A stretch of DNA of 64,000 nt from NCBI GenBank assembly GCA_029747015.1, contig JAKOGI010002724.1, positions 26,461 to 90,460 of the forward strand. The letters are read 5' to 3'. The first letter of the stretch is position 1, and every line of letters starts with the position of its first letter. A model generated the notes under the pieces. It was not told where the DNA came from. It made no database searches and was given only the letters and a program-made list of their open reading frames with translations. The translations under genes were made by a program, and so were the position numbers. The stretch is from Carnegiea gigantea. Lineage: Eukaryota; Streptophyta; Magnoliopsida; Caryophyllales; Cactaceae. Positions 22,492-32,880 of the stretch are shown here, piece by piece.

Positions 22492-22847
22492 TGATACAGG
22501 ATAAGGACAAAGAAAAAACAAAAAGATGTAGTATATCTCAATATTGGCATATGAGAAGTATTTTGATATTTTATTATGTTCGTAGTTTATATTTTAAGAA
22601 TATAGCATCTTTAGCTAGCAAAATAATATCTTCGTGATTAGGTTATATATTTATTTCCTTAATGTTTTTTTGGTTTCTTCTCTATTTAAACTCCTTTGTC
22701 ATGTATTAGCAAGTCAGACTTGAATGAATTGAGACATTAAATATTTGAAAGTTTTTGTGTGAATTTTCTTGGTGTGGGAATTGCTCTTAGAACGTCCTAC
22801 ATCAATTATTTCCTTTGTAGAAATTGCCCTTAGAGTGGCTTACATCA
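22492..22847 (+). mobile_element. Right (3') LTR of the PDS5-carrying element
   Basis: Starts TGATACAGGATAAGG and ends GGCTTACATCA. It aligns with 19991-20356 with scattered substitutions and small gaps, which points to an old insertion. Confidence 0.8.
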
Positions 22848-23394
22848 GTAGGATTATGACAAGTTAGTTTTTATCTAATAATTCATGAAAAATTCAAGAA
22901 GAATATTGTTGTATTCTTCCAATTCAATAGTCGAAATTGAAACATTTCTTTTTCGCGTTTACAGAAGATGTTTTCTTTGAATACTTTATTTTTTTATTAT
23001 AAAGAATTGGTTAATTGTTTATTGAAAACCTACTATGTGGAAGCGCTAGGACTTAGGCAATACCAAAGTTCTGCCCAACTTGTGATTCTTGGGCACTTTC
23101 TTTCTAGTATGAATGGCCAACAAGTCTTTTTAGTGAGATGCCCATTAACATTTGTTGATTATGTCAGGAAAAACCCTAAATCAATAATTAGCAACTATAA
23201 GGTTGCAAGTCACCCCCAATGAGTGCAACAAAAGGGAAAATGAGGGATCCATGAGCTGCACATTTCATGGAAACAAAAAGTGTAGGCACAGCAATGCAAT
23301 TTCTTTCTTCAGGTTTCGAACCCAGAGCAAGGATATTCATGGGATGTTGTCTTTGTCTCTTTGATAGTCAGAAAGGATGTTATTTTTGAAATAT
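22848..23394 (+). other. PES-like intron 2, middle part
   Basis: An 84-codon open frame (22968-23222) has no recognisable domain. I see nothing else. Confidence 0.5.
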
Positions 23395-23785
23395 TGATGT
23401 AGGACGCTCTGAGAGCAATTCCTACAAAGAGAAATAATTGACGTAAGACGCTCTGAGGGCAATTCCAATAGGAAGGGGTTGCTCACACAAAACCAAAATT
23501 CTCACACAAATATTCATTCAAATTCAACATCAATTCTTCATAATCTGCTAATCTCGATTGCATAAGGGGTTTAAATAGACAAAAGCCCTATATGAATAAG
23601 AAAACCAAAAGATATAATAAAATCCTAATCTTCCTTAACGACTATCAATCTTTTTATTTGGACTGCTCTAAGATATGCTATAAAAAAAACTATGAACATA
23701 ATCAAAATATAAAACTTCCTATAATTCAGAATATTTTCTAATACCCAATATTTGGATTTACTTTTCTTACTCTTGTCCTGCATCA
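23395..23785 (-). mobile_element. Solo LTR with AATAT target duplication
   Basis: On the minus strand it begins TGATGCAGGACAAGAG and ends GCGTCCTACATCA. It is flanked by AATAT on both sides (23390-23394 and 23786-23790). The terminal motifs are those of the gypsy LTR at 10677-10981. A duplicated AGACGCTCTGAG(A/G)GCAATTCC motif sits near the left end. No internal region is present, so it is a solo LTR left by LTR-LTR recombination. Confidence 0.88.
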
Positions 23786-24045
23786 AATATCCCAAATAAA
23801 TTCTCTACAACTATAAAGATATTCTGTGACAAAATTCTCTTTCCTTGTATATCAACGATATACATTTTATTGTCTCATTGCTCCCTTCAATCGAAGACTA
23901 TCGATCATGACTGGTGATCTGAACTTCTTCAATAGGATTTCCATGCATTTAGTGTACTCTGTGCGGTTCATGTTGTTAACCAGAAGCCCTGTAAAATGAA
24001 GATGAGAATTAGATTCTATTTTGTTTCTTATAATTGTTATAACAG

Positions 24046-24405
24046 GTTGTATATTTCAGCCACTTCGCCTGTGGTGATTTCAACTTTAGAGAATGGGATG
24101 GTTGTGAGGTACCTTGCTGGATTTCCTTCAGAGGGGCCAACGTTGCTGGTTGGCTACCACATGTTATTGAGCCTCGAACGAGTACCACTAGTCATGCGGA
24201 TATTAGCTGAGAAGAACATTGTTGTACGAGGAATGGCTCATCCAATGATGTTCTACAGGTCAAAAGAAGGGAAACTGCCCGACTTATCAGAATTTGACAT
24301 GTTCAGATTGCTGGGCGCCACTCCTGTCTCAGGCACTAATTTTTTTAAGCTGCTTGCTTCAAAGTCTCATGTTTTACTGTATCCCGAAGGCATGAGAGAG
24401 GCTCT
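24046..24405 (+). CDS. PES-like exon 3, first part
   Basis: After acceptor TTATAACAG it encodes LYISATSPVVISTLENGMVV, then TLLVGYHMLLSLERVPLVMR, RGMAHPMMFY, LGATPVSGTNFFKLLASKSH and VLLYPEGMREA. It holds the acyltransferase motifs GYHML, RG.AHP and P.GMREAL. There are no stops up to the element insertion at 24406. It resumes at 24801. Confidence 0.92.
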
Positions 24406-24795
24406 TGTTACAGATTAAACCGGAGAACTCATCCCAAAAGACTAGCCTATTAGGTGAGAGAATGCATTTGGTCTATAAACCTCTCATTAGTTGCCCATAC
24501 AATCTATGTGGGACAAGTCCCATACCTTGCAACTGGTCCAGTCCATAACATTCGACCCCCCTTCAGGGCCAACGTCCTCGTTGGTCACGGCTGGTTTTCC
24601 CAGGCCACCACTCCGAGTTCTCGTTGGTCACGGCCACGATGGTCACGGTTGGCTCTTTCCCAAATAGGAGAACTCATCCCAAAAGACTAGCCTATTAGAT
24701 GAGAGAGCCCATTTGGTCTATAAACCCCTCATCAGTTGCCCATGCAACCGATGTGGGACAAGTCCCATACCTTGCAACTGGTCCAGTCCATAACA
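24406..24795 (-). mobile_element. TRIM-like small LTR element inside PES-like exon 3
   Basis: A 390-bp insertion flanked by GCTCT (24401-24405 and 24796-24800). It contains two direct copies of a ~130-145-bp LTR: 24406-24550, and about 24667-24795. Both end CAGTCCATAACA on the plus strand. On the minus strand each LTR starts TGTTATGGACTGG, and a polypurine tract (GAAGGGGGG, rc of about 24555-24563) sits just before the left copy. That fixes the orientation as antisense to the gene. There is no coding capacity, as in TRIM/SMART elements. It brings a TAA in frame at 24416-24418. Confidence 0.88.
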
Positions 24796-24800
24796 GCTCT

Positions 24801-24810
24801 TCATTGGAAA
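24801..24810 (+). CDS. PES-like exon 3, last codons after the insertion
   Basis: TCATTGGAAA followed by donor GTATGT restores L-H-W-K when the 390-bp element and one GCTCT copy are left out. The phase (0) then fits exon 4, which begins GGT GAA GAT. Confidence 0.85.
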
Positions 24811-25361
24811 GTATGTGTCCTTTTATACTATGCTTTTTAGCCCTTTTTTTCCTGTAAAAGAATATGTATCTGCCCATTTCAACAACTGCAATTTTGAAGA
24901 AAAGGTCTATGAAAGAGAACTCTAAGAGTAACAATGAATTACTGGTGTAATTTTTTCCCCAAAAAAAAAATACTGGTGTAATTTTTGCAAAAAGTAATAT
25001 CTTTTAAGACACCCATAGTAAGATGAGTCAAATTTGTCTATATATTGAACTGCTGGATGATGCTGGCAATGTTGGCATTCCGCATTCTCTCTAGTATTGA
25101 TTTTCCTTACACCAACCTTCGCACTACTTCTTCCTTGCATCCCAAAATATTGATGAACAAGGACCTGTTGCACCCTCAAATAAAAGAACATTGACATAAT
25201 AGGGCTTCCTTTTTAACCATTTCCCCTTATGTTTGGCATTCTGATGTAGGGATGGAAGATATTATTAAGTAGTTTGTTTTTTTTGGGCGGGGAGGGGGGG
25301 AGCTTTGTATAAAAACACAATACTATAGCCTGTACTTCCACCATCACCTTTCTTCTTTCAG

Positions 25362-25475
25362 GGTGAAGATTATCAATTATTTTGGCCAGAACGATCAGAA
25401 TTTGTACGGATGGCTACGAGATTTGGGGCTAAGATTGTACCTTTTGGTGCTGTAGGTGAATATGACCTTAGTCAG
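25362..25475 (+). CDS. PES-like exon 4
   Basis: Encodes GEDYQLFWPERSEFVRMATR, then FGAKIVPFGAVGEYDLSQ: 38 codons in phase 0. The acceptor is CTTTCAG and the donor CAG|GTAGGT. Confidence 0.93.
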
Positions 25476-25628
25476 GTAGGTCTAATGAGCACCTTTTCTT
25501 TTTTGGTTAGTTCCTACATGAAGAAATGTGGTTATAAGTTATAACCAACTTATCTGTCATATAAGTTAGGATGAACAAAGCTATCATCCTGTTGATTTTT
25601 AAATATTCACGAATTTTTATGAATTCAG

Positions 25629-25714
25629 CTTGTTGTGGATTACAATGACTTGGTGAAGATTCCTTACTTCAAAAGAGAAATTGAAGCACTGACAAATGGA
25701 GCAGGAAGGCTAAG
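25629..25714 (+). CDS. PES-like exon 5
   Basis: Encodes LVVDYNDLVKIPYFKREIEA, then LTNGAGRL plus AG. The acceptor is GAATTCAG and the donor AG|GTATCA. The split Arg codon is completed by exon 6. Confidence 0.92.
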
Positions 25715-25847
25715 GTATCATGGGACTGCAGACCTGGGATCATTGTTTTACTACTTTTTGCGTAAACATCCTTGGGGCACTTGTGGGGAGGGGTGGTTGG
25801 GCTAGGGCCACAATGTTTCTCTGAGTTCATGATGTTTTTGCCCGCAG

Positions 25848-25957
25848 AGCTGAAAGCAGCAGTGAAGTTGCGAACCAACCAGCTCACCATCCTGGAATTC
25901 TCCCAAAGGTTCCCGGGCATTTATACTACTTGTTTGGGAAGCCAATAGAGAAAGAAG
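25848..25957 (+). CDS. PES-like exon 6
   Basis: Encodes AESSSEVANQPAHHPGILPK, then VPGHLYYLFGKPIEKE plus one base. PGILPKVPG..YYLFGKPI is the conserved family signature. The acceptor is GCCCGCAG and the donor G|GTATAT. Confidence 0.93.
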
Positions 25958-26658
25958 GTATATCCATCCATGAGCCCTCGTCTTAGAGTTATTTAGCTCT
26001 TTTAGCATTGTCCTAGACCAAGTGAGGGTTTGGGATGCACTGCTGTTGTGCCTTAGCTAAGGATTATGATTGATCGTCTTCAATTTAAAAATGAAACCAA
26101 TGCCAAAAACCAATACCTAGGAGTTCTGCCCAGTCAGAATGTAAGTCAAATGCAAGTGGTCTTACCCTACAATTGCAGATTTGTTTTCATGAGGGAGTAT
26201 ACTCCTCGACAATTTGAGGTAGAGGGTGGTTTGATGATATATTTTGCTTTAATCTACTCTCCAGTGTTATCTAATGGCAAGCAAAGGAGAATGTCGGAGA
26301 GTGACTTTCAGCTATCTAGATACTGGATGCAAAAAGTGAGGAGCTTGAGTACTGTGTGCTGAGGGAACTATCATGACAGCAGGGTTAAGCAGAGCCTGAA
26401 AAGATTGAATTTCTGTTAAATCTAGTATTGAGATACTCTTGCAGAATTTCCAGTTTCTCCATACCTCTGTAATATATGGTTTTCCTTCATTTGTCAAAAC
26501 TCCTTGCTGTATTTTTTGAATTGGCGAAAGACACTCAAAACCGGCAAACTTGCATTGTTCATCAGTCTCTCCCCCATCCTTTTGCTCATTGGTTCTCACA
26601 GGTGGTTCTCTCTTTCCCTGCTTTTCTCTCAACTTTGTATGTTTTTTCTCTTATCTAG

Positions 26659-26852
26659 GGAGGAAGCTCGAGCTCAAGGATGACCTGGAGAAGGCTCATG
26701 AATTGTATCTAGAGGTGAAGTCTGGGGTTGAGAGATGTCTAGCATATTTGAAGGAGAAAAGAGAACGTGATCCCTATAGAAGTCTGCTGTCTCGGCTTCT
26801 GTACCAGTCCGCTCATGGTATTACAGTAGAAATCCCAACTTTTGAATTGTAG
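26659..26852 (+). CDS. PES-like terminal exon
   Basis: Encodes RKLELKDDLEKAHELYLEVK, then SGVERCLAYLKEKRERDPYR, SLLSRLLYQSAHGITVEIPT and FEL, with stop TAG at 26850-26852. The acceptor is TTATCTAG. The ending ...P(T/S)FEL is typical of the family's C-terminus. Confidence 0.93.
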
Positions 26853-29800
26853 CAGCCTCAGAGGATGGACATACTGCCCGGAAAGAGACTTTGCGATATT
26901 CACTTCGGATGTTCATTCATTTGCTCACTGATATGATGAAATCAAGGATGGAATCAGACTAAAGTTCTTGAAATGTGAGGCCTGTTGGTATGAAGGATGG
27001 CTGCTCATTCTTTCTCATTGAATTATCATAAGAAATAAGAGAAGAAGTAACAGATTGTTCAATTCTATATATTGGAGAAGTATGGTTTATTCCTTGTACT
27101 GCTAAATAGGTATAACGTATTTACCTAATCGGCTAATCCCACTTCCAACTCAAAAGAAACATTAAAGAAGACATATGGTTCATATAGATAGAGTCATATC
27201 ATAATTGCTATGGAGTATTGGCTAAGAAAGTTTCTCCAACATATGTCCAGACACATTTAATTTGATCAGTGATAAAATTACGCTAGTACTCTTGTTATTT
27301 GATATAATTGGTTTATTATGATTAAATTTTTTTTTTTTCATGTTAGCGTAGTCAGCAAATTATTTAAACTCAATAATTGGTAATGATTTTGAAACTTCAA
27401 ACTGATGATGCTGTACAATACATACTTATATGTACTGCACTATTTTTTATATGTTATTCCGTATGTGGAATTGCTAGTCTAGTAACAGAATAAAAGGGGA
27501 AGGACAAGGACAAAGGGGTGTAAAGGAATCAGATGGTAAAGAACGAGATTTGATAGTTATGTGGGCTTGTAACGTGGCTTTCCAAAAGAGTTGAGACTCA
27601 ATCATTCAAAGAAAATGCCCAAAGCGAAGGAGTAATTAAATATTAGACAATCAGAAACAATGTGTAGGTAAGTGAAAACCGAAACCCGAAAATATACCAC
27701 AGGCAATACATCAAAAACATAGAATAGAGGCCACTACCGTCCCTAGACATGCGGGATGCAGGAGAGAAATAATGCGACTCCATGCTCCTGTCATCCCTTC
27801 GGGCGCCGCGCCGTGCATTGGTGGGTGCATATGTGTCCCTCCCATGTGTCGTGCCCTCATGTTCAACGTACTTCATAAACAAATCTAAAGGAAATGGACA
27901 ATCAAAATCAGTTATGCTTTGCGCGCAGCGAGTCAATCTCATTCCAATATCTCTGCCAATCATATGCACAGATCAAATGAAGCCCCTTTTTTATTATTTT
28001 TTAATATGAGTAAATCATACTATTCTATTAGATGGACCTTATGTAATGATGACTCTGTGATGCTGTCTAGTTCTATAGGAGGCGTTACTTTAGTGTCTAA
28101 ACCCAATATTTTATTAGTCATTTATTTAATTTTTGAAACAAAAAAAATTGAAAGGAATGAAGACTAGAACCCTAATTGCATGGTTTTTTTGTTTTTTGAT
28201 CAACTAATTGCATGCATGAACAAGTGATAAAGATACCACTAGGTTAATAGGCCTTTTTTTATTTTTTGGTTGGGCCAGGTAGATTAATAAGTCTTTTGAA
28301 ACAGTAATTAGTTGTTTTACACACTATACTCTCGATGGATTGTGTCAGTTGACTTACATTTAAATAAGGAGACAGTGAAAATTAGAGTCTATTCGGGATT
28401 TGATATACTAGATCAATGGAGAAAATTAAAGCTAACGGCACCTGCTACTGAGTATCCTTCCTAGCGGGGTGATTGTTATTTTACGCAAACCTACTGTAAA
28501 TTCCCAATTAGTATATGACTGTGCTTAGTGTACCAAAGTAGTACATTAAGAATCCCTACCTTTTTCAAAAGAAAATGAAATCAACTATTTGGAGAAGACT
28601 CTCACAATGTTATGTTCATTTCCACAGTTGGTACATTCTCTCTCTGTACTGACAAAATTTTTCATCGTTGATTTTCTTGTATTCCTTCAATTTACACACA
28701 ATTGCACTTAATTTTCATCACGTTTAAGGCTTATTTTGCATTTTACATTGTCAAAATTTGCTCGAGTCTTCATCATTCTATTGCTGTTTCAAGCAGATTC
28801 TTGCAGATCTACTCTAGATTTCTTCAATAGCATTTTGAGATGATTCATTGGTAAGATTTTAGAACGCCGTTTTTATATAGTGTTTCAGTTTGCTCTTTTT
28901 AGATTTCTTAGAATGATTCTCTCATCTCATTCCTTCTTCAAGAATTTGATAAATTTAGCTCCAATGCGTTGACGAGATTTTCTTTTACAGAATTGAAATT
29001 GCTCTTTTAATTCATTATTGTGGATTTTGAATGATAAGCTTGGAAGTCGAGAGAGAGAATTACTATGGTTTAGATATGGTCATCCCTTATTCTCATAATC
29101 GGATGATGATAATGTTTAAATTCATAAATCATTTGACTAAATTGGCTAAAAGTTGATTTGGTGTGTTTTTAGAATTGAGCTTTGTTATATTTTTATCGAT
29201 ATTCATGTTCAGTATTCCATAATTTATTTCACGAATATGTAATTTTGGTGATGAAGATGGTTTGCTTGCTGTATATTTTAACGTTATGAATGTTCCTTCT
29301 ATACCTCTTCATCTATATATTAATGTATGTTCATTTGTAATCCAATTAATATGAAGGTCGTTCTCTACCCTGCTATGCAAATGTACAAATATATTCTGAT
29401 GAGTATGAATGCCGTTCTAATCCTCTCATTAACAACTTTATGCATATTCATGTATATTGTAATGTAAATGAAGGTCCTCTATATGCCTATGAATCAAGAA
29501 AACCTTCTCTCCTCTCTCTCTCTCTCTCTCCGTGTCACATGTGTATTCTGATGTATAATATGATGAATATGAATACTATCCTGACAATCATGATTACTTA
29601 TATCCTTTTCTCTCCCTGTCAAGTATAACCTGATGTTTTATGAATGTCCTTTTGTACCTCTCGTGCTACTAATGGGATCCTCAAAAGATGTTTTTAAATT
29701 GGCAAGCCATGATAAATCGTTGTTTGAATTCTAATTGAGCAATGTACTTGATGTGAGTTCTCGGGAGTTCGAGTTAGATGCGAGATTCAATTTAAATTTT

Positions 29801-29893
29801 ACCATTCAATTTTCTCTATTTACCGATGAGTGTTTTTGCTGTCCTAACGTATTTGGAAGATTTTACATTGATTGTACATTTTTTATATGAATA
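26853..29893 (+). other. PES-like 3' UTR and downstream intergenic region
   Basis: It begins with the likely 3' UTR. No coding gene is recognised. About 28600-28850 is a CT-rich, leader-like stretch followed by a donor-like TTG|GTAAGAT at 28850-28857. About 29280-29640 holds degenerate repeats of an ATGAATG(N)CCTT...ACCTCT unit and a CT run at 29509-29530. Confidence 0.5.
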
Positions 29894-29922
29894 CTAGCTA
29901 GGACCCGTGCGTTGTCCCGGGA
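29894..29922 (-). other. Helitron 3' terminus with hairpin
   Basis: On the minus strand, TTCCCGGGACAACGCACGGG precedes TCCTAGCTAG|T. The CCCG...CGGG arms form the subterminal hairpin expected 8-12 nt before a CTRR end. One arm has diverged from a perfect GCACGGGT pair. Confidence 0.7.
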
Positions 29923-30299
29923 ATAAATTGTTCAATAGTCACATGGTACTTTAAAATTATCATTGAATAGTGAATAGATCGAAAGCAAAAAATTATGGGG
30001 TCAGTAGTGAGAACATGCTGGAAGCATAAGAGTTAAAGAAAATAATTACATTGTGCATAATATGTAATGAATCCCCAACACTACATAACGTAGAGTTGAC
30101 AGAAACATATGTTCAACTATAAACTGAAATGAAAATAAGTGTGAATTAAGGCATATGGCATGGGAGTGGAGCGAATGCAACGCTACATTGATTCTTCTTC
30201 AGGCTATGTTAAGCACCCAAAAAAAAAAAAAAATTATACATACTTAGATCTGAAACATATAAAAGCAAAGGCAGAATGAAATGTATACACGTATATATT

Positions 30300-32560
30300 T
30301 GTTATCTAAAGAAATAACTATCGCCGCGATGCCTTAAGAAATAAACTTCTTCCTCCCAATCAGCTGATGTAATGACATCGACGGAGGGTTTAACTTCACC
30401 TAATCAAGGAGGCTCCACGACAAACCCCATGGCTGTTCTAGGTGATCGTTCAATATGGCATATAATGTAAGCTCAGCTTCTGGCTGCATATATTGAAAAT
30501 GAAATCCAGTAATTAAAGTAAACCCATATGTGTGAAGCACAAATTACAAAATACTACGATAATACGATCAACAATGCTGCATAGCCACTTAAGACATCGG
30601 TGCTAGTATGGAGAAGAATTGCTGTAATGTCTTGAAGAACGGTAACAGTCCGAGTGCCTGAGCTATCACATACATCAATTTTGAAGAAGAATCTAAAGGG
30701 TGGAAGAAGAGGCTACAGGGAAATACCTATTATATAATTGAGCATATCTTAACAATGTACAGGCTAAATGATACTGACGGAAGCCAAAAAAATATATACC
30801 TTTGAGTAGTTGCATCTCGTGGATGTGGACAAATACAATATGGTATATTGAGGTCGAAGAAATAATAATGGGAATATAAAAGGCAATCAGGACAAGAGAT
30901 ATAGACAATTGGGAAGATACTTTCCACATACACAAAGATGCGATAATATGAAACCTGCAATTGCACATATATCATAACGCAATACACAATTTGGGTCAGT
31001 TGTTGTCATAACGGCTTATAAGTATAATAGCACAAGAAATCTAATAGAATATTGTGATATATTATGCAATGGAGAGTACTCAGTAAGCGTGATTCGCCTA
31101 GCAACGAATAACTTTTCCAAAGTAGGGATTCACAGTCTTCTCCGACGTATAAATTGTAATCATCGTTGAGTATGTTCATCATCAGCCCACCTATCACATA
31201 CATAAAATGCAATTGAACATAGATATATATTTGGAATAAAATTTTGTAAGTAATTGGTGATCACATATCATAATAACGTGAACAAAATTATGGAATTCAC
31301 TATACCATCCCTTAAACTCTGAAGTATGTTCAAATTGTGGATTAATCAACAATCGACTTCTAGGTATTGTAGATAGCATAATTCCTATGAAATATATTAC
31401 GACATTTTAATATGGTAAGGAAATGTATCGAGGAATGGAAGCAAAAATAGTATGTCAAAATGTAATGGTTGGAAATGATGAATGATATACACACCTTTGT
31501 ACCTTCTTGCAAGTATGCTAGATGCAAGCAGTATATTTTCAAATAATAAATTATGGAAAAGCTGGTTGCCTTCAATTGCAGCAAAATCTCCCCATAAGGT
31601 GAGTTTCAATGCATTCAGCCTACAAAATAAAGAGTAGTGTGTAAATAGGATGTACTACGCAACGTAAAGTTTAAACATTAAGAACAACATAACAATGAGG
31701 ACAATATGTTATTAGTTGGAAGCACATATTGCATATCACAAATGAGCACATCTTGTTTAAGGGTTCCTACACGTGTCTTACCAGGGTCGGAAATTGCAAC
31801 AACTAAACCAATGATGTCTGCAGACTGTAATTAGTAAGAGGCATGTACAGAGGAGTTGAATAATTCAAAAAATCATAGTATACTATAATTACCTATTGTT
31901 TGTGCAATGGGTTGTAAATGCGTATAGACATCAAGAAAAGGAACCAATGGTGGGAGATGGTGGTATGAGACTGCACTCATCAATCAAATCAAGTAATTCA
32001 GTCTTATGAGTGAAAAACAACTTAAGGTTGTTGTCCACGATTTCTTTATCCTTATCTGTGGTGTAACTAACTGCGAAACCAGAGAGGTGATGTAGTCGAC
32101 CCATTTTTAGAATAAACTTTCACCTATCGATGTCTTTGTCCATTAGAATGCCAAAAATCTCGTTACACTGTCAATGCATAAGAGAGTATGTTAGTATTAA
32201 ATTAAGAGAAATGGTGAAAGCCAAATAGTAGACAAAATTAAAATATCTCAGTGTCCATGAAGACAACCTTACAAACATTACGAATGGTATATGTTCGAAC
32301 ACTCAGCGTTCTCATCAAGTATACAAAAATGCAGATTAATGTACTATAATAAGAGATACTACTGATTGGCATACAATCAAATGAGACAGATGTCATCATG
32401 CCTGTAAAGGTACATAATCAAATGTAAAATATAAGTAAAGTATTTTATAAAATATGTAGATTTACTCGACAAAAGTGGAACCACAACCGAAGCGAGTTAT
32501 TCCATAGTATATATATGATAAATAATTAGGCTACATTAATGACACCTTCGACGTTAGCTC
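30300..32560 (-). pseudogene. RPA-like (replication protein A) remnant of the Helitron
   Basis: On the minus strand, residues LTLWGDFAAIEGNQL (about 31560-31610) match the OB-fold signature '(V/L)TLWG..A...G' of RPA1-like proteins that plant Helitrons often carry beside RepHel. Neighbouring minus-strand pieces around 31000-31380 and 32000-32160 are compatible, but too broken to order into exons. Such proteins bind single-stranded DNA during rolling-circle transposition. Only the OB-fold motif is seen directly; the extent is a guess. Confidence 0.5.
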
Positions 32561-32880
32561 CACCACTCACAAAAATGGATGACTAAATGAGCTTCAAAGT
32601 AGGAGGAAACATAAATTGTTAATGTGTGGTGGTAATATGTGAATATCATTCCAGGTATGAAAAGTTTAATTCTTATAAAGATATGGAATGTGAGGACTTT
32701 TTTGTAGAGAAAAAAGATGCCACCATACAACAAAATGACATAAGAAGACATCATCACTAATGAGCTAAGGGGAAAAAAACACAGAACAATGGAAAATTTA
32801 CGTACTTCCTAGTCCTCATAAATTGTGTGTCCATAATGTATGCACTGAACGAAACGATAAACATAAAATTTACATTAGAA

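Larger units (their letters stand above)
19991..22847 (+). mobile_element. Non-autonomous LTR element carrying a PDS5 gene fragment
   Basis: Two direct repeats of about 360 bp (19991-20356 and 22492-22847) share TGAYRCAGGATAAGGACAAAG at the start and an ACATYA end, and align throughout. TGGTATCA at 20360-20367 follows the left repeat as an initiator-Met tRNA primer site. A short purine run (CGAGAGAA) precedes the right one. The 2.1-kb interior has no gag or pol; it carries a leader and an intronless host-gene fragment (21358-22053). The LTR end resembles that of the gypsy element nearby, so mobilisation by a related element is likely. I could not find a matching 5-bp target duplication. Confidence 0.8.
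9843..26852 (+). pseudogene. PES-like (phytyl ester synthase / diacylglycerol acyltransferase family) gene, C-terminal half, disrupted
   Basis: Seven exons join with matching phases into about 370 codons. They cover the acyltransferase half of the plant PES family, plastid proteins that esterify phytol and diacylglycerol using acyl groups freed from galactolipids. Visible landmarks are EDGVDLMYTIKGASFYRR, TLLVGYHMLLSLE, RGMAHPMMF, LLYPEGMREAL, FWPERSEFVRMATRFGA, IVPFGAVGE, VVDYNDLVKIPY, PGHLYYLFGKPIEKEG and ERDPYRSLLSRLLYQ. The family is about 700 residues, with an N-terminal alpha/beta-hydrolase part; its exons are not in the window, so they lie upstream or are lost. A TRIM-like element interrupts exon 3, adding an in-frame stop. 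The glycine usual before G in the P-G-G-x-R-E motif is glutamate here. Family identity is strong; the pseudogene status is inferred. Confidence 0.85.

Noticed and set aside
22968..23222. 84-codon open frame as an extra PES-like exon
   Set aside because: It does not match the family, and exons 2 and 3 already join in phase without it.
24401..24800. Splicing out of the TRIM as a neat intron
   Set aside because: A GT exists at 24407-24408 and an AACAG acceptor ends at 24796, but joining them leaves five extra bases and shifts the frame, so it would not rescue the protein.
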